Part shown: in pieces, positions 45,904 to 54,097 of the stretch | Layout: each line of letters opens with the position of its first letter | Numbering within the stretch: the stretch's first letter is position 1 | Source of the DNA: JAIVGV01 sp031425275 | Lineage (GTDB): Bacteria > Acidobacteriota > Blastocatellia > Pyrinomonadales > Pyrinomonadaceae | Direction of reading: 5' to 3' | NCBI GenBank assembly: GCA_031425275.1 | Contig: JANPJA010000073.1 | Span: 124,001-188,000 of the forward strand | Length of the DNA: 64,000 nt | Position numbers and translations under genes: made by a program | The notes under the pieces: generated by a model | What the model was told of the DNA's origin: nothing | Database searches by the model: none | The model's input: only the letters and a program-made list of their open reading frames with translations

Positions 45904-46686
45904 TCAGGTGCGCGGCGGTTGCGGGGCGACGACGCCGCGCGCGCCGGCGAACTCGTAGGAGATGTGGAGGCGCAAAGCCCCGTCCTTGATCTCGCCGCGC
46001 ACGTCTTTGGCCTGCGCGCGCACCGTCCCGTTGCTCGCCTCGACGGGGACGTTCAAAGTTAACTGCGCGCCGCGCATGATGACGAGCGGGTTGACCTTCT
46101 GGTTGATGGAAGTCTGCACGAAGGTCGTGACGATCGGCCCGACCAGCGGCGAGACGCCTTCGAGGTTAACGCCCTCGACGTTGATCTGACCGTAGAGCGT
46201 CTGCTGCTCGCGGTTGAAGGAGAGCGCGATGTTGGCGGCGGCCGCGCCCTTGAAGTTCATGCAGTTGCCGAGGACGATTTTGCTGCCGCTGAAGGCGAGC
46301 GGCACGTCGATGCGGCCGTCTTTGAGGCTGACGGTCGTGCGCGCGCCGCTGCCCTCCTGCGCGATGCTGATCTGCTCGACGCAAGCCCCGTCCTGCGCCG
46401 CGACGAATGACGCGCCGTCGCCCACGCTCGTCTGCGGCACCGCCGCCCCGCCGAGCTTAAAGGCGGGCGGCGAGAGGTCGCGGAAGATCGTCGAGAGCAG
46501 CGTGTCGAAGAACTTCTCGTCGAAGGTGATGACGATGGTGCCGGCCGGGTCGCCCGCCGACTCCGGGGCTTGGAGGGGCTGCGCGCCGAGCTGTTGCTGC
46601 TTGACGCGCGGCGCGCCGACGAAGAAGTAGTAGGCCGCGCCCGCGCCGACGAGCAGTCCGAGCAAGAGGATCAGAATGTATTTCAT
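45904..46686 (-). CDS. Exported or membrane-anchored beta-rich protein of unknown function
   Basis: One N-terminal helix (YILILLLGLLVGAGAAYYFFV) anchors or exports the protein. The remaining ~235 residues are beta-rich, with the segment NIALSFNREQQTLYGQINV, then SPLVGPIVTTFVQTSINQKV and an end containing LRLHISYEFAG. This looks like a lipid-binding SMP/DUF2993-type TULIP fold, but that is a weak resemblance. A pair of Cys residues (~100 and ~140) could form a disulfide. It is 24 nt from the lipoprotein gene upstream on the same strand, so the two probably form an operon. Confidence 0.5.
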   Translation of the reverse strand: MKYILILLLGLLVGAGAAYYFFVGAPRVKQQQLGAQPLQAPESAGDPAGTIVITFDEKFFDTLLSTIFRDLSPPAFKLGGAAVPQTSVGDGASFVAAQDGACVEQISIAQEGSGARTTVSLKDGRIDVPLAFSGSKIVLGNCMNFKGAAAANIALSFNREQQTLYGQINVEGVNLEGVSPLVGPIVTTFVQTSINQKVNPLVIMRGAQLTLNVPVEASNGTVRAQAKDVRGEIKDGALRLHISYEFAGARGVVAPQPPRT

Positions 46687-46710
46687 CAGTCTTTAACCTC
46701 GCAGGGCGTT

Positions 46711-47652
46711 TCAGCGGGCCGTGGGCGACGCGCTGGGCGCGGGACTCGCGGTCGCCGCCGGGGTGGCGGCAGTCGCGGGCGGCGCGCCGGTCGCCCCGCC
46801 CATCTGCCCGCCCATCTGCCCGCCCATCTGGCCCATCGCGAATTGGAAGAGGGCCGCGAGCGCGCTCGCGTACTGCTGCATCTGCTCCTTCGTGATCTGC
46901 GCGTAGCCTTGCGGCAGCTCGAACGAGGCGGCGTCCACGGTGGTTTGCAGATCGCGCAGCTCGGCGACGACGCGCCCGCTCGACGCGCCCTTGACGTTGC
47001 CGGTCGTCTGGCCCGAGCTTTCGACCTTCAGCGGCAGCCCCGTCTCCTTGTCCACGTAAAACAACGTGTCCGCGCTCACGTCGCCGGCCTGCGTCCCCGT
47101 CTTGGCGGTCGCGGCGTAGCGGTACTTGGCGGCGGAGCGGCCGTTGACCGTCTCGTCGCCGACGAGCTGGACGCCCGGCTGCCGCTGCAAGTGCGCGATC
47201 ATCTGGCCCGGCGTCAGCGAGCGCAGGTTAAAGCCCATCATCTCCGGCGTCAGCTCGACGTACTTTTTCTGCGTCGGCAAAATCAGGTAACGCTTGTCGG
47301 AGCGGTCGAGGAAGATGACCTCGCCGTAGGGCTGGAGGCTGACGGTGTAGCGCCGGTTGTCGCCGCTGCGCGCGACCTGAACGGTCGGCGTCTTGGTCGC
47401 CTGCCCCGCGTTCGTCTCGGCCTGCGTGATGACGAGCGTGGCCTGATACTGCTCCGGCTCGCGCGACTCGAAGGTGGTCGTAGCGGCCGCCGTCATGTTC
47501 GAGTTCGCGTTCGTCGCGGCGTTCAGGTTGGCGGCGTTCGCGTTCGCGTTGGTTTCCACGGTCACGGCTCCGGGCTGGCACGCCGCGCCGCCGATGGCGA
47601 CGAGCAGGGCGAGCGCGCCGCTGCGAAGGTTCGAGTTATTCAGGTCGGGCAT
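46711..47652 (-). CDS. Lipoprotein, LolA/DUF4412-like
   Basis: The start at MPDLNNSNLRSG gives a lipoprotein signal peptide ending ALLVAIGGAAC, with Cys25 as the lipidation site. An Asn/Ala-rich spacer of ~30 residues follows. The body has beta strands (QYQATLVITQAE; RYTVSLQPYGEVIFLDRSDK; KYRYAATAKTGTQAGDVSA) as in LolA-like or DUF4412-type half-barrels. Near the end come a helix and a run of MGGQ repeats, then a Thr/Pro/Ala tail. GGAGA lies about 6 nt before the ATG. It probably acts at the cell envelope together with the exported protein encoded just downstream. Confidence 0.6.
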   Translation of the reverse strand: MPDLNNSNLRSGALALLVAIGGAACQPGAVTVETNANANAANLNAATNANSNMTAAATTTFESREPEQYQATLVITQAETNAGQATKTPTVQVARSGDNRRYTVSLQPYGEVIFLDRSDKRYLILPTQKKYVELTPEMMGFNLRSLTPGQMIAHLQRQPGVQLVGDETVNGRSAAKYRYAATAKTGTQAGDVSADTLFYVDKETGLPLKVESSGQTTGNVKGASSGRVVAELRDLQTTVDAASFELPQGYAQITKEQMQQYASALAALFQFAMGQMGGQMGGQMGGATGAPPATAATPAATASPAPSASPTAR

Positions 47653-47800
47653 AGCAGTCTCCTCCAAAAGAATGATGGAAAAACTTGGTTCAGGGGCCGA
47701 GTTGTGCCGCAAAGGGGAATCTTCGGCGGGAAGGATAGCACAGAATAGCGGTTAGCGATTAGCGGTTAGCGGTTAGCGATTAGCTGTTAGCCAAAACCGG

Positions 47801-47839
47801 AAGGCGGGAGGCATCCGTGATTGAACTGCCTCCCGCCTT
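47801..47839. terminator. Hairpin inside the composite repeat
   Basis: AAGGCGGGAGGCA (47801-47813) pairs perfectly with TGCCTCCCGCCTT (47827-47839). There is a short T-containing tail on the plus side and an AA run on the other. Confidence 0.5.
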
Positions 47840-47875
47840 CTGATTCCTACTCATAGCTAACTCAGGTTGCTACTG

Positions 47876-48117
47876 ACCAGACATCCCGGAGGGATGACGG
47901 AGATTAGCCGGTGGCAAGTGCGCCCGGCACGCCGCCACCGGATGATGATACGGCAAAATCGTTCGCCCCGGCAGGGGCGACGGAAAGACTCATCTCCGTC
48001 GCCCCTGCCGGGGCGAAATGTTTGTGCGCCGCGATCCGGCGGCGGCGCTCACCTTGCGGTTCGCTTGCCGCCGGCTAATCTCCGTCGCCCCTCGCGGGGC
48101 GGCACGACTTGCTACTT
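47876..48117. repeat. Nested palindromic element (CGGAGATTAGCCGG / GCCCCGGCAGGGGC class)
   Basis: The outer arms are CGGAGATTAGCCGG near 47899 and its complement at 48071-48084. The inner arms form a perfect 23-bp stem at 47962-47984 and 47995-48017 around a 10-nt loop. It has no ORF and no transposase. Confidence 0.8.
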
Positions 48118-48178
48118 GGATTAGCTAGCTGACAACTGCTTGGCTAACCACTAACAGCTAACCGCTAACAGCTAACAG

Positions 48179-49264
48179 CTACTTCTTCACGTAGCTCTTA
48201 TGCACCCAGCCGCCTTTGCGTCGGGGGTGGTGGTCGCGCGTCTCGAAGAGGATGTTGGTCTTAGTCTCGCGCGTCGTCATGCGCACGCGCGTCGTCACCG
48301 CGCGCTCGGTGGCCGCGCCGCCCTCGCTCTCGGTGATGAAGGCGCGCACCTCCTCGGTCTTCGTCGCCGCGTGCGGCTTGCCGGGCTGAAGCTCGGCGAG
48401 GGCCTCGACCGCGCTCGACTTGAGCAGCCCCGGCCAGAGCTTGCGGAAGAGCGCGGGCGACGAGTACACGTCCGCGCTGTTGAGCTGGCCGTTGATGGAG
48501 AAGGCGTAGCCGACGGCGTCCGCGTGCCGCTCGACGATCCCGGCGAACGCTTTGATGTACTCCTCGGTCGTCGCGCGCACCCGCTCGTTCTCCATCGAGA
48601 GCTGGTAGCTCGAAGCCGACGCGGGCGCGGCGACGCTCCCGCCGACGTTCGCGCCGAGCTTCGACTGCGCCTTCGCCACCTTCTCCCAGACCTCGCCCTG
48701 CGAGCGCGACTTGTTGGCCGCCAGTTTCAGCTCGCGCGTGGCGGCGCGGTCGGTCGAGGTGGTGAACTTCGTCGCGTCCTCGCCGCCCCGCTTCGTCCAC
48801 CGCCCCTGCTCGACGCAGAAGGCCGCGATCTTAATTTTGCCCGAGCGCGCCGGCACGATCAGATCGACGCCGATCATGCGATCCTGCTGCCCGCCCTTGA
48901 CGATGTCGCCCGACTGCACGAAGACCTCCTCGTCCGACACGTTCTCGATGGCCAACTCGTTGACCGACTTCGTCTCATAGACGACGACCTTCTTGCTCAC
49001 CAACGCCTCGGAGAGCGTCATAAAAGTTTTCGCGCCGGCAGCCGCGGCCCTCTCCTTCTCCCTGGCGTGGAGCAGGAAGACGGTCAGGTTCTTGTGGGTG
49101 TAGGGGCCGGAGACCTTGTAGCCTTCGGGGCCGTCGCCGTTCGCTTGCGGGGCGGCGGCGGTGATGGGGGCGCGCGCTTGCGAGGCGGTCGCGAACCAGA
49201 CGAGGGGCAGGGCGATGCCGAGCAGTGCGGCGGCGCACGCCAGCGCGAACAGATGCGATCTCAT
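48179..49264 (-). CDS. ARPP-1 domain (DUF6569) exported protein
   Basis: The N-terminus is a signal peptide (LFALACAAALLGIALPLVWF). The body has NLTVFLLHAREKER, then ELAIENVSDEEVFVQSGDIVKGGQQDRMIG, here noted for its GDIVKGGQQDR core, which is the signature of the ARPP-1/DUF6569 domain. Later come AFCVEQGRWTKR and YAFSINGQLNSADVYSSP, two further conserved segments. ARPP-1 proteins are of unknown function and are predicted to be extracytoplasmic or associated with phosphatase-like proteins. At 361 residues it is full length. The TAG stop is part of the heptamer repeat downstream. Confidence 0.75.
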   Translation of the reverse strand: MRSHLFALACAAALLGIALPLVWFATASQARAPITAAAPQANGDGPEGYKVSGPYTHKNLTVFLLHAREKERAAAAGAKTFMTLSEALVSKKVVVYETKSVNELAIENVSDEEVFVQSGDIVKGGQQDRMIGVDLIVPARSGKIKIAAFCVEQGRWTKRGGEDATKFTTSTDRAATRELKLAANKSRSQGEVWEKVAKAQSKLGANVGGSVAAPASASSYQLSMENERVRATTEEYIKAFAGIVERHADAVGYAFSINGQLNSADVYSSPALFRKLWPGLLKSSAVEALAELQPGKPHAATKTEEVRAFITESEGGAATERAVTTRVRMTTRETKTNILFETRDHHPRRKGGWVHKSYVKK

Positions 49265-49390
49265 GTTAAGAAACTCCTCTCAGTCAGCTTCGGTGCCAGT
49301 GGGCTTCCTGAGCGTTGAACGAAGGAGCGAGGCGTTCTTGCGTGGGAGGCGGGCGGCGGCTGAGAGGTTGCTCGAAAAATTTGTCCGCGA

Positions 49391-49513
49391 TCAGTCGTCA
49401 GTCGTCAGTCGTCAGTCGTCCGTTGCACCTGACTCAGAGGCTCGCGGGCCGAAGGACGAACGCGCCAGCCGATTGACGACAAACAACTGACGACGGACGA
49501 CAGACCACTGACG
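49391..49513. repeat. Inverted heptamer array (GTCAGTC class) before tdk's stop
   Basis: The left arm (49391-49421) is GTCAGTC/GTCAGTC at 7-nt steps. The right arm (49485-49513) has ACTGACG/ACGGACG and CCACTGACG. The right arm ends 3 nt from the tdk stop codon. Confidence 0.85.
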
Positions 49514-49516
49514 TTT

Positions 49517-50143
49517 TTATTCGACGTGCGAGGTCGGCGCGTCGGCGTGGGGGACGAAGCAGCGGCGGCAGCGGGCCTCGTAGGCGTCGGCCGCGCCGAC
49601 GACGACCTGACCGCCCAGGGGGACGATGCGCTGCGAGTAGTTGGCGGGCTGGCCGCAGCGGACGCAGATGGCGTGCGTCTTGGTGATGTACTCGGCGACG
49701 GCCAAGAGTTGCGGCATCGGCTCGAAGGGCTGGCCCGTGTAGTCCTGATCTAGCCCGGCGATGATGACGCGCACGCCGCGCCGCGCCAGCTCGTTCGCCA
49801 CCGCGACCAGTTCGTTGTCGAAGAACTGGCCCTCGTCGATGCCGACCACTTCCGTCCCCGGCTCGATCTGCGCGAGTATCTCGGCGGCCGACTCGACGAC
49901 GCCCGACTCGTGGCGCATCTCCGAGTGCGAGACGATGTGGTCGTGCGAGTAGCGGTTGTCGATGGAAGGCTTGAAGACCTGCACCTTGAGCCGCGCGATC
50001 TTGGCGCGCTTGAGCCGCCGGATCAACTCCTCGGACTTGCCCGAAAACATCGACCCCGCGATCACCTCGATCCACCCCGGCGCGCCCGCGTGATGCGACC
50101 CGCTCGGGTGATCGTCGTTGCCCTCTGCGATGAACTGTTCCAT
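49517..50143 (-). CDS. tdk: Thymidine kinase (type II)
   Basis: It phosphorylates thymidine in the salvage pathway. The P-loop EVIAGSMFSGKSEELI, the EVVGIDEGQFFD segment (catalytic Glu) and the zinc-binding Cys pairs CVRCGQPANYSQR and ARCRRCFVP are all intact. The substrate-binding LDQDYTGQPFEPMPQLL and YEARC segments are also seen. At 208 residues it is normal. The start MEQFIAEGN was chosen because upstream sequence is only repeat; the GTCAGTG array ends about 6 nt before the ATG and no Shine-Dalgarno sequence is visible. Confidence 0.96.
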   Translation of the reverse strand: MEQFIAEGNDDHPSGSHHAGAPGWIEVIAGSMFSGKSEELIRRLKRAKIARLKVQVFKPSIDNRYSHDHIVSHSEMRHESGVVESAAEILAQIEPGTEVVGIDEGQFFDNELVAVANELARRGVRVIIAGLDQDYTGQPFEPMPQLLAVAEYITKTHAICVRCGQPANYSQRIVPLGGQVVVGAADAYEARCRRCFVPHADAPTSHVE

Positions 50144-50148
50144 AAAAG

Positions 50149-50272
50149 TTGTCAGTGGTCGGTGGTCAGTGGTCAGTTGTTTTGAGTGGCGCAGAAGCTT
50201 GTACGACCATCCGGGACGGTTCGCTCGCGAGGCACGAACAACGGACGACTGACCACTGACTACTGACCGCTG
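50149..50272. repeat. Inverted heptamer array (GTCAGTG class) between tdk and the YjjX-like gene
   Basis: The left arm (50149-50181) reads GTCAGTG, GTCGGTG, GTCAGTG, GTCAGTT. The right arm (50241-50272) has ACTGACC/ACTGACT/ACTGACC units. The TAG stop and last two residues of the YjjX-like gene are encoded inside the right arm. Confidence 0.88.
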
Positions 50273-50844
50273 CCAAACATCTCCGCGTTGTAGAACGGGG
50301 CGAAGGCGGCGACGAGCGCGGACTCGAAACTGTCGGCGCGCGTGAGCAGTTCTTTCGAGATGACGCCCCACGCGCCCTGACGGCTTCGCACGTCGCGTTG
50401 GCCCGCGATCTCGTCGATGACCTCGCCCAACTCGCGCCGGCCGACGACGACGAGGCGCACGACCTCCGGGGGCACGCTGACCGAGGGGCTGATGCCGAAG
50501 TGGCCGCGCGTGCCGTCGGTGGCGTAGGCCCAGCCTTGCAGAAAGGTGTGGCGCGTGCCGTCGAGCGTGACGGTGTGGAAGCCGCCTTCGAGGCCGACGT
50601 AGAGGTGCGCGCTCTGGCCCTCGCCGCGCAACAGCTCGCGCACGGCCCGGGCGCGGGCGCGCGCGCCGCGCATCAGTTGCGAGTCGGTCAGAGGCATCGC
50701 GGGCGCGTCCGTCTCGACCTCGCGCGCGACGATCTCGGCGTGCCCCCACCCCGCGTCCACCGTGGCGACGCGGGCGCAGGCGGCGCGCACGGCCAGCAGT
50801 TTGGCGGCGCGCGTCGAGCCGACGGCGATCTTGAACGTGTGCAT
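50260..50844 (-). CDS. YjjX/DUF84-like NTPase (inosine/xanthosine triphosphatase)
   Basis: The opening HTFKIAVGSTRAAKLLAVRAA, followed by AMPLTDSQLMRGARARARA and YVGLEGGFH, is the DUF84/YjjX pattern. These enzymes hydrolyse non-canonical purine triphosphates such as ITP and XTP. QGAWGVISKELLTRADSFE near the end is a further conserved block. At 194 residues the length is normal (E. coli YjjX is ~170). The C-terminal residues Ser-Gly-Gln and the TAG come from the adjacent heptamer array, so the original end was probably a few residues different. It starts from a plain ATG with no overlapping neighbour. Confidence 0.82.
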   Translation of the reverse strand: MHTFKIAVGSTRAAKLLAVRAACARVATVDAGWGHAEIVAREVETDAPAMPLTDSQLMRGARARARAVRELLRGEGQSAHLYVGLEGGFHTVTLDGTRHTFLQGWAYATDGTRGHFGISPSVSVPPEVVRLVVVGRRELGEVIDEIAGQRDVRSRQGAWGVISKELLTRADSFESALVAAFAPFYNAEMFGSGQ

Positions 50845-51270
50845 CTGAAACGGTTCGCGTGGGGAGTCCGCCGGGGGAAGTCTCGGGGCCGAACTCAGCC
50901 GCCGGGCGCAGGCGCGAAGCTACAACAACTGTCGCGGCAGTGTCAAAGACGACCCGCCGCGTCGGATTGCGGATTGCGGAATTTGGATTGCGGATTGAAG
51001 AGTTAGGAAAGTCCGCGCCGTCATGCGTGTCGGCTGAATACCCGCGCGTGCCGCGTGAGCCGGGCCTTGATCCCTTCAATCCGCAATCCGCAATTCGCAA
51101 TCGTCGAGAATTCTGTTGTCGCCGCCGCGCCGCGCTGATAACATCCGCGCGCGCCCCACGTCAGACGCCGAAGGCGCGACACTTTACGCGCGGCCCGTCG
51201 CCCGGGTTCACCGACCCACCACGGCCGCGACACGCTTTTCCGTCCGCTCACTACACCGGAGGTTCTCACG
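50845..51270. other. Intergenic gap between divergent genes
   Basis: It separates the minus-strand YjjX-like gene and a plus-strand secreted protein gene. It contains one inverted heptamer array (50963-51103) and otherwise GC-rich sequence with no supported ORF; the open frames present are shadows. Confidence 0.6.
50963..51103. repeat. Inverted heptamer array (GGATTGC class)
   Basis: The left arm (50963-50999) reads GGATTGC, GGATTGC, GGAATTT, GGATTGC, GGATTG. The right arm (51075-51103) has CAATCCG, CAATCCG, CAATTCG, CAATCG. About 75 nt separate the arms. Confidence 0.88.
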
Positions 51271-52197
51271 ATGAAGCTTCGCCCAACGACATACGTCTTC
51301 GCCTGTCTCCTCTCGCTCGCGGCCTTCGCGCTCGTCGCCGCGCGAGCCGCGTCAGTCGCCCCGCCCGCGCCCGCGCCCGCGCCGCAGGAGACGCCGCAAC
51401 CTTTCGACCCCGGCTGCACGCTGCCTTTCGACGCCATCAAATCGGCGGGCGTGGCGATTGACAAGCAATGCCCGAAGGGCGGCCACTCGGCCATCGACGG
51501 CGGCAAGCAGACGCACATCCTGCAAAACCTCGCCAAGAACAACTTCTGCGTGAAGGGCGACCCCACGCCCCTCGGCTACAACGCCTTCGTCAGCCTCCAG
51601 ACCGCCGTCAGCAACATGAGCGGGCTGGTCTGGGGTTCGGGCCAGAAGTTGCCCGCCGACCGCAGCGTGCTGCAAAACCTGAGCATCAAAGACGGCGCGC
51701 GGAGTCTCACCGTCGGCGAAGGCTCGAAGGTCGTCCACGTCGCCTTCGTGTCGGCCTACGAGTTCGCCGACACGCACGGCGGCGAGGACGTGAACTGCAA
51801 CCTCAACGGCGACGACACCAACGACATCCACCTCACGCTGCGGCAGACGCCGGGACTCATTCTCAAACGTCCCGCGACACTGCCCGACCCGCGCTGCAAT
51901 TCCGTCAGCGCCGAGGTCAGCCCGCACTTCCGGCCCGCGGCGTGGAACAAACTGGCCTCCTCGTCGAGCAACGCGATTTACACCGCGCGGCCCTTGCGCA
52001 TCACCGGCGCGCTGACCTTCGACGCCGAGCACACGCCCTGCACTAACGGCAAGCCCGCCACCGGCAGCCCCGTCCGCATCTCCGTCTGGGAGATACACCC
52101 CGTCTATGCCGTGGACGTGTGCAAGAACACGACGCTCGCGAAGTGCAAGGCGACCGACAACACGGCGTGGACTCCGTTCGATAAGTTTAAGGGGTAA
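51271..52197 (+). CDS. Secreted protein of unknown function with conserved Cys pairs
   Basis: A signal peptide (TTYVFACLLSLAAFALVAAR) is followed by a Pro/Ala/Gln linker. The mature part has Cys at about residues 49, 67 and 93, and a C-terminal block with VRISVWEIHPVYAVDVCKN and a following CKATDNTAWTPF. The WEIHPVYA stretch is known from uncharacterised secreted proteins of Acidobacteria and Proteobacteria, but I cannot name the family. No catalytic motif is visible. The ATG follows GGAGGTT by about 8 nt, a strong ribosome binding site. A heptamer array fills the gap downstream. Confidence 0.65.
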   Translation: MKLRPTTYVFACLLSLAAFALVAARAASVAPPAPAPAPQETPQPFDPGCTLPFDAIKSAGVAIDKQCPKGGHSAIDGGKQTHILQNLAKNNFCVKGDPTPLGYNAFVSLQTAVSNMSGLVWGSGQKLPADRSVLQNLSIKDGARSLTVGEGSKVVHVAFVSAYEFADTHGGEDVNCNLNGDDTNDIHLTLRQTPGLILKRPATLPDPRCNSVSAEVSPHFRPAAWNKLASSSSNAIYTARPLRITGALTFDAEHTPCTNGKPATGSPVRISVWEIHPVYAVDVCKNTTLAKCKATDNTAWTPFDKFKG

Positions 52198-52241
52198 TGA
52201 CGGCTCATTAACGCGGGGCGGTTCACCGCCGAGACGCTTTC

Positions 52242-52386
52242 GATTACGGAATGCGGATGTCGGATTGCGGACGCTTCGATTGCGGATTGCGGATTGCGGA
52301 TTGCGGATTTAGATGAGGTGGCCCGCTTCGTCTGCGGAACGCGGCTCGTTTCTTAGAATCCGCAATCCGCAATCCGCAATCCGCAT
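52242..52386. repeat. Inverted heptamer array, longest GATTGCG run
   Basis: The left arm (52242-52311) contains GATTGCG repeated four times exactly near 52290-52317 after a looser set. The right arm (52359-52386) is AATCCGC repeated three to four times. It lies in the 302-nt gap between the secreted protein and the LeuA-like gene. Confidence 0.92.
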
Positions 52387-52499
52387 TGTATTTGGTCGCC
52401 TCCCTTGACTTCACCCGCGCCGCTTGCTGTAATCCACACACCCGGACACGCCCTAGAAATGCGCGCGAAAGTTCCCCGTCACACGGAGGTTTTAGCACA

Positions 52500-53714
52500 G
52501 TGCCAGCGAGCGATCTGATTTACGACTGGAACGCCATCGAGCCGTCCGCGCCCGCGCCCGAACGCCCCATCAGCTTCGACGACGAGACGTTGCGCGACGG
52601 TTTGCAGTCGCCCTCGGTCTGCGAGCCGTCAATCGAGAAGAAGCTCAGTCTGCTCCACCTGATGGACGATCTCGGCATCGACACGGCCGACATCGGCCTC
52701 CCCGGCGCGGGCGGCACGCACGCCGAGGGCGTCGAGCGACTCGCCCGCGAGATCGTCGAGCAGAAGATGCGCATCCGCCCGAACTGCGCCGCGCGCACGC
52801 ACCAGAACGACATCCGCCCCATCGCCGAAATCTCCCAGCGCGCCGGGATCGCCATCGAGGCCTGCACCTTCCTCGGCTCCTCCTTCATCCGCTCCTACGC
52901 CGAAGGCTGGACGCTCGACAAATTGCTCGCGCTCACCGAAGAGGCCGTCACCTTCGCCGTCTCCGAGGGACTGCCCGTCATGTTCGTCACCGAGGACACG
53001 ACGCGCGCCGAGCCCGACACGATCCGCGCCCTCTACACCACGGCCATCCGCGCGGGCGCGCGGGCGGTGTGCGTCTGCGACACCGTGGGCCACGCCACGC
53101 CCGACGGCGCGCGCGCGGTGGTGCGCTTCGTCAAGCGGATCATCGAGGAGCAGGGCGGCGGCGTCCGGCTCGACTGGCACGGGCATCAGGACAGGGGCTT
53201 GGGAGTCATCAACTCCGTCGCGGCCATCGAGGGCGGGGCCGATCAGGTGCACGGCTCCGCGCTCGGCGTCGGCGAGCGGGTCGGCAACACGCCGATGGAT
53301 CAACTGCTCGTCAACCTCAAGCTGATGGGCTGGATCACGAACGACCTCTCGCGCCTGCGCGACTACTGCGAGACGGCGGCCGACAGTTGCGGGTGGACGA
53401 TCCCGCTCAACTACCCGGTCTTCGGCCGCGACGCCTTCCGCACCGCCACCGGCGTCCACGCCGCGGCCGTCATCAAGAGCTTTAAGAAGGGCGACGACGA
53501 ACTGGCCGACCTCATCTACTCGGGCGTCCCCGCCGCCCAGTTCGGCCTGAAACAGATCATCGACGTCGGCCCGATGAGCGGCAAGTCCAACGTCATCTAC
53601 TGGCTCGAATCGCGCGGCCTCGAAGCCACCGACGAGCGCGTCACACGCATCTACGACCACGCCAAGAGCGCGCACGGCGTCCTCACCGAAGCGGAAGTCG
53701 CGCGACTCGTTTGA
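52500..53714 (+). CDS. 2-isopropylmalate/citramalate synthase-like acyl-CoA lyase
   Basis: The (beta-alpha)8-barrel start ISFDDETLRDGLQSPSVCE carries the conserved DETLRDG metal-site motif. LDWHGHQDRGLGVINSVAA supplies the HxH metal ligands, and VHGSALGVGERVGNTPMDQLL is the LeuA-family glycine-rich segment. This family condenses acetyl-CoA with a 2-oxo acid at the entry of leucine or isoleucine synthesis. At 404 residues it ends soon after the barrel and helical subdomain, so the regulatory LeuA dimerisation domain is missing. The start is GTG, preceded by GGAGG at 10 nt. No leuCDB genes are near, so the exact substrate is uncertain. Confidence 0.82.
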   Translation: MPASDLIYDWNAIEPSAPAPERPISFDDETLRDGLQSPSVCEPSIEKKLSLLHLMDDLGIDTADIGLPGAGGTHAEGVERLAREIVEQKMRIRPNCAARTHQNDIRPIAEISQRAGIAIEACTFLGSSFIRSYAEGWTLDKLLALTEEAVTFAVSEGLPVMFVTEDTTRAEPDTIRALYTTAIRAGARAVCVCDTVGHATPDGARAVVRFVKRIIEEQGGGVRLDWHGHQDRGLGVINSVAAIEGGADQVHGSALGVGERVGNTPMDQLLVNLKLMGWITNDLSRLRDYCETAADSCGWTIPLNYPVFGRDAFRTATGVHAAAVIKSFKKGDDELADLIYSGVPAAQFGLKQIIDVGPMSGKSNVIYWLESRGLEATDERVTRIYDHAKSAHGVLTEAEVARLV

Positions 53715-53731
53715 AAAAAAGAGACCTCACC

Positions 53732-54043
53732 ATGACCGAAGAAGAGAGAATTCTGCGACTCGAAAACGCATTTTCCACGCTGGCCGAAATGGCTGCGGAA
53801 CAACAGCGACGTACAACCCGTCTGGATGAGTCATTCGTCGCGCTCGTCGAACTGACTCGCAGCCATGACGAGTCCATAGATGAGTTGAAGGCTGACTTAA
53901 AGGTGGCGCAAGCTGACACGGAGCGGAAGTTCGCCGCACTTGCCGGCGCGATGAAGGAACTTGCAGAAGCGCAGGCGCACGCGGACCGGAGGGTGGACGC
54001 GCTGATCGACATCGTCCGCGAGTGGCGTAACGGGCGGGGTTGA
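53732..54043 (+). CDS. Small coiled-coil protein
   Basis: A 103-residue product made almost entirely of helix with heptad spacing (ILRLENAFSTLAEMAAEQQ; LVELTRSHDESIDELKADL; MKELAEAQAHADRRVDALI). No family is recognised. The ATG was preferred over a TTG overlapping the upstream stop. It follows the LeuA-like gene by 17 nt and precedes the peptidase gene by 54 nt, so it may be part of the same transcript. Its lower GC than the flanking genes is visible. Function unknown; a coiled-coil adapter or dimeric scaffold would fit. Confidence 0.5.
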   Translation: MTEEERILRLENAFSTLAEMAAEQQRRTTRLDESFVALVELTRSHDESIDELKADLKVAQADTERKFAALAGAMKELAEAQAHADRRVDALIDIVREWRNGRG

Positions 54044-54097
54044 GAGAAGTCAATTGCAGCCTCGTCCTTCGCGCAGGCTCACGAAGTTCTTCATCCT

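Larger units (their letters stand above)
47750..48181. repeat. Composite inverted repeat: TTAGCGG heptamer arms enclosing two further palindromes
   Basis: The outer left arm (47750-47792) repeats GGTTAGC/GATTAGC at 7-nt steps. The outer right arm (48144-48181) repeats TAACAGC/TAACCGC. Inside are a 13-bp hairpin (47801-47839), likely a terminator, and a second palindromic element at 47876-48117. The TAG stop of the ARPP-1 gene is the last heptamer of the right arm. No gene is supported in this 526-nt gap. Confidence 0.88.
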
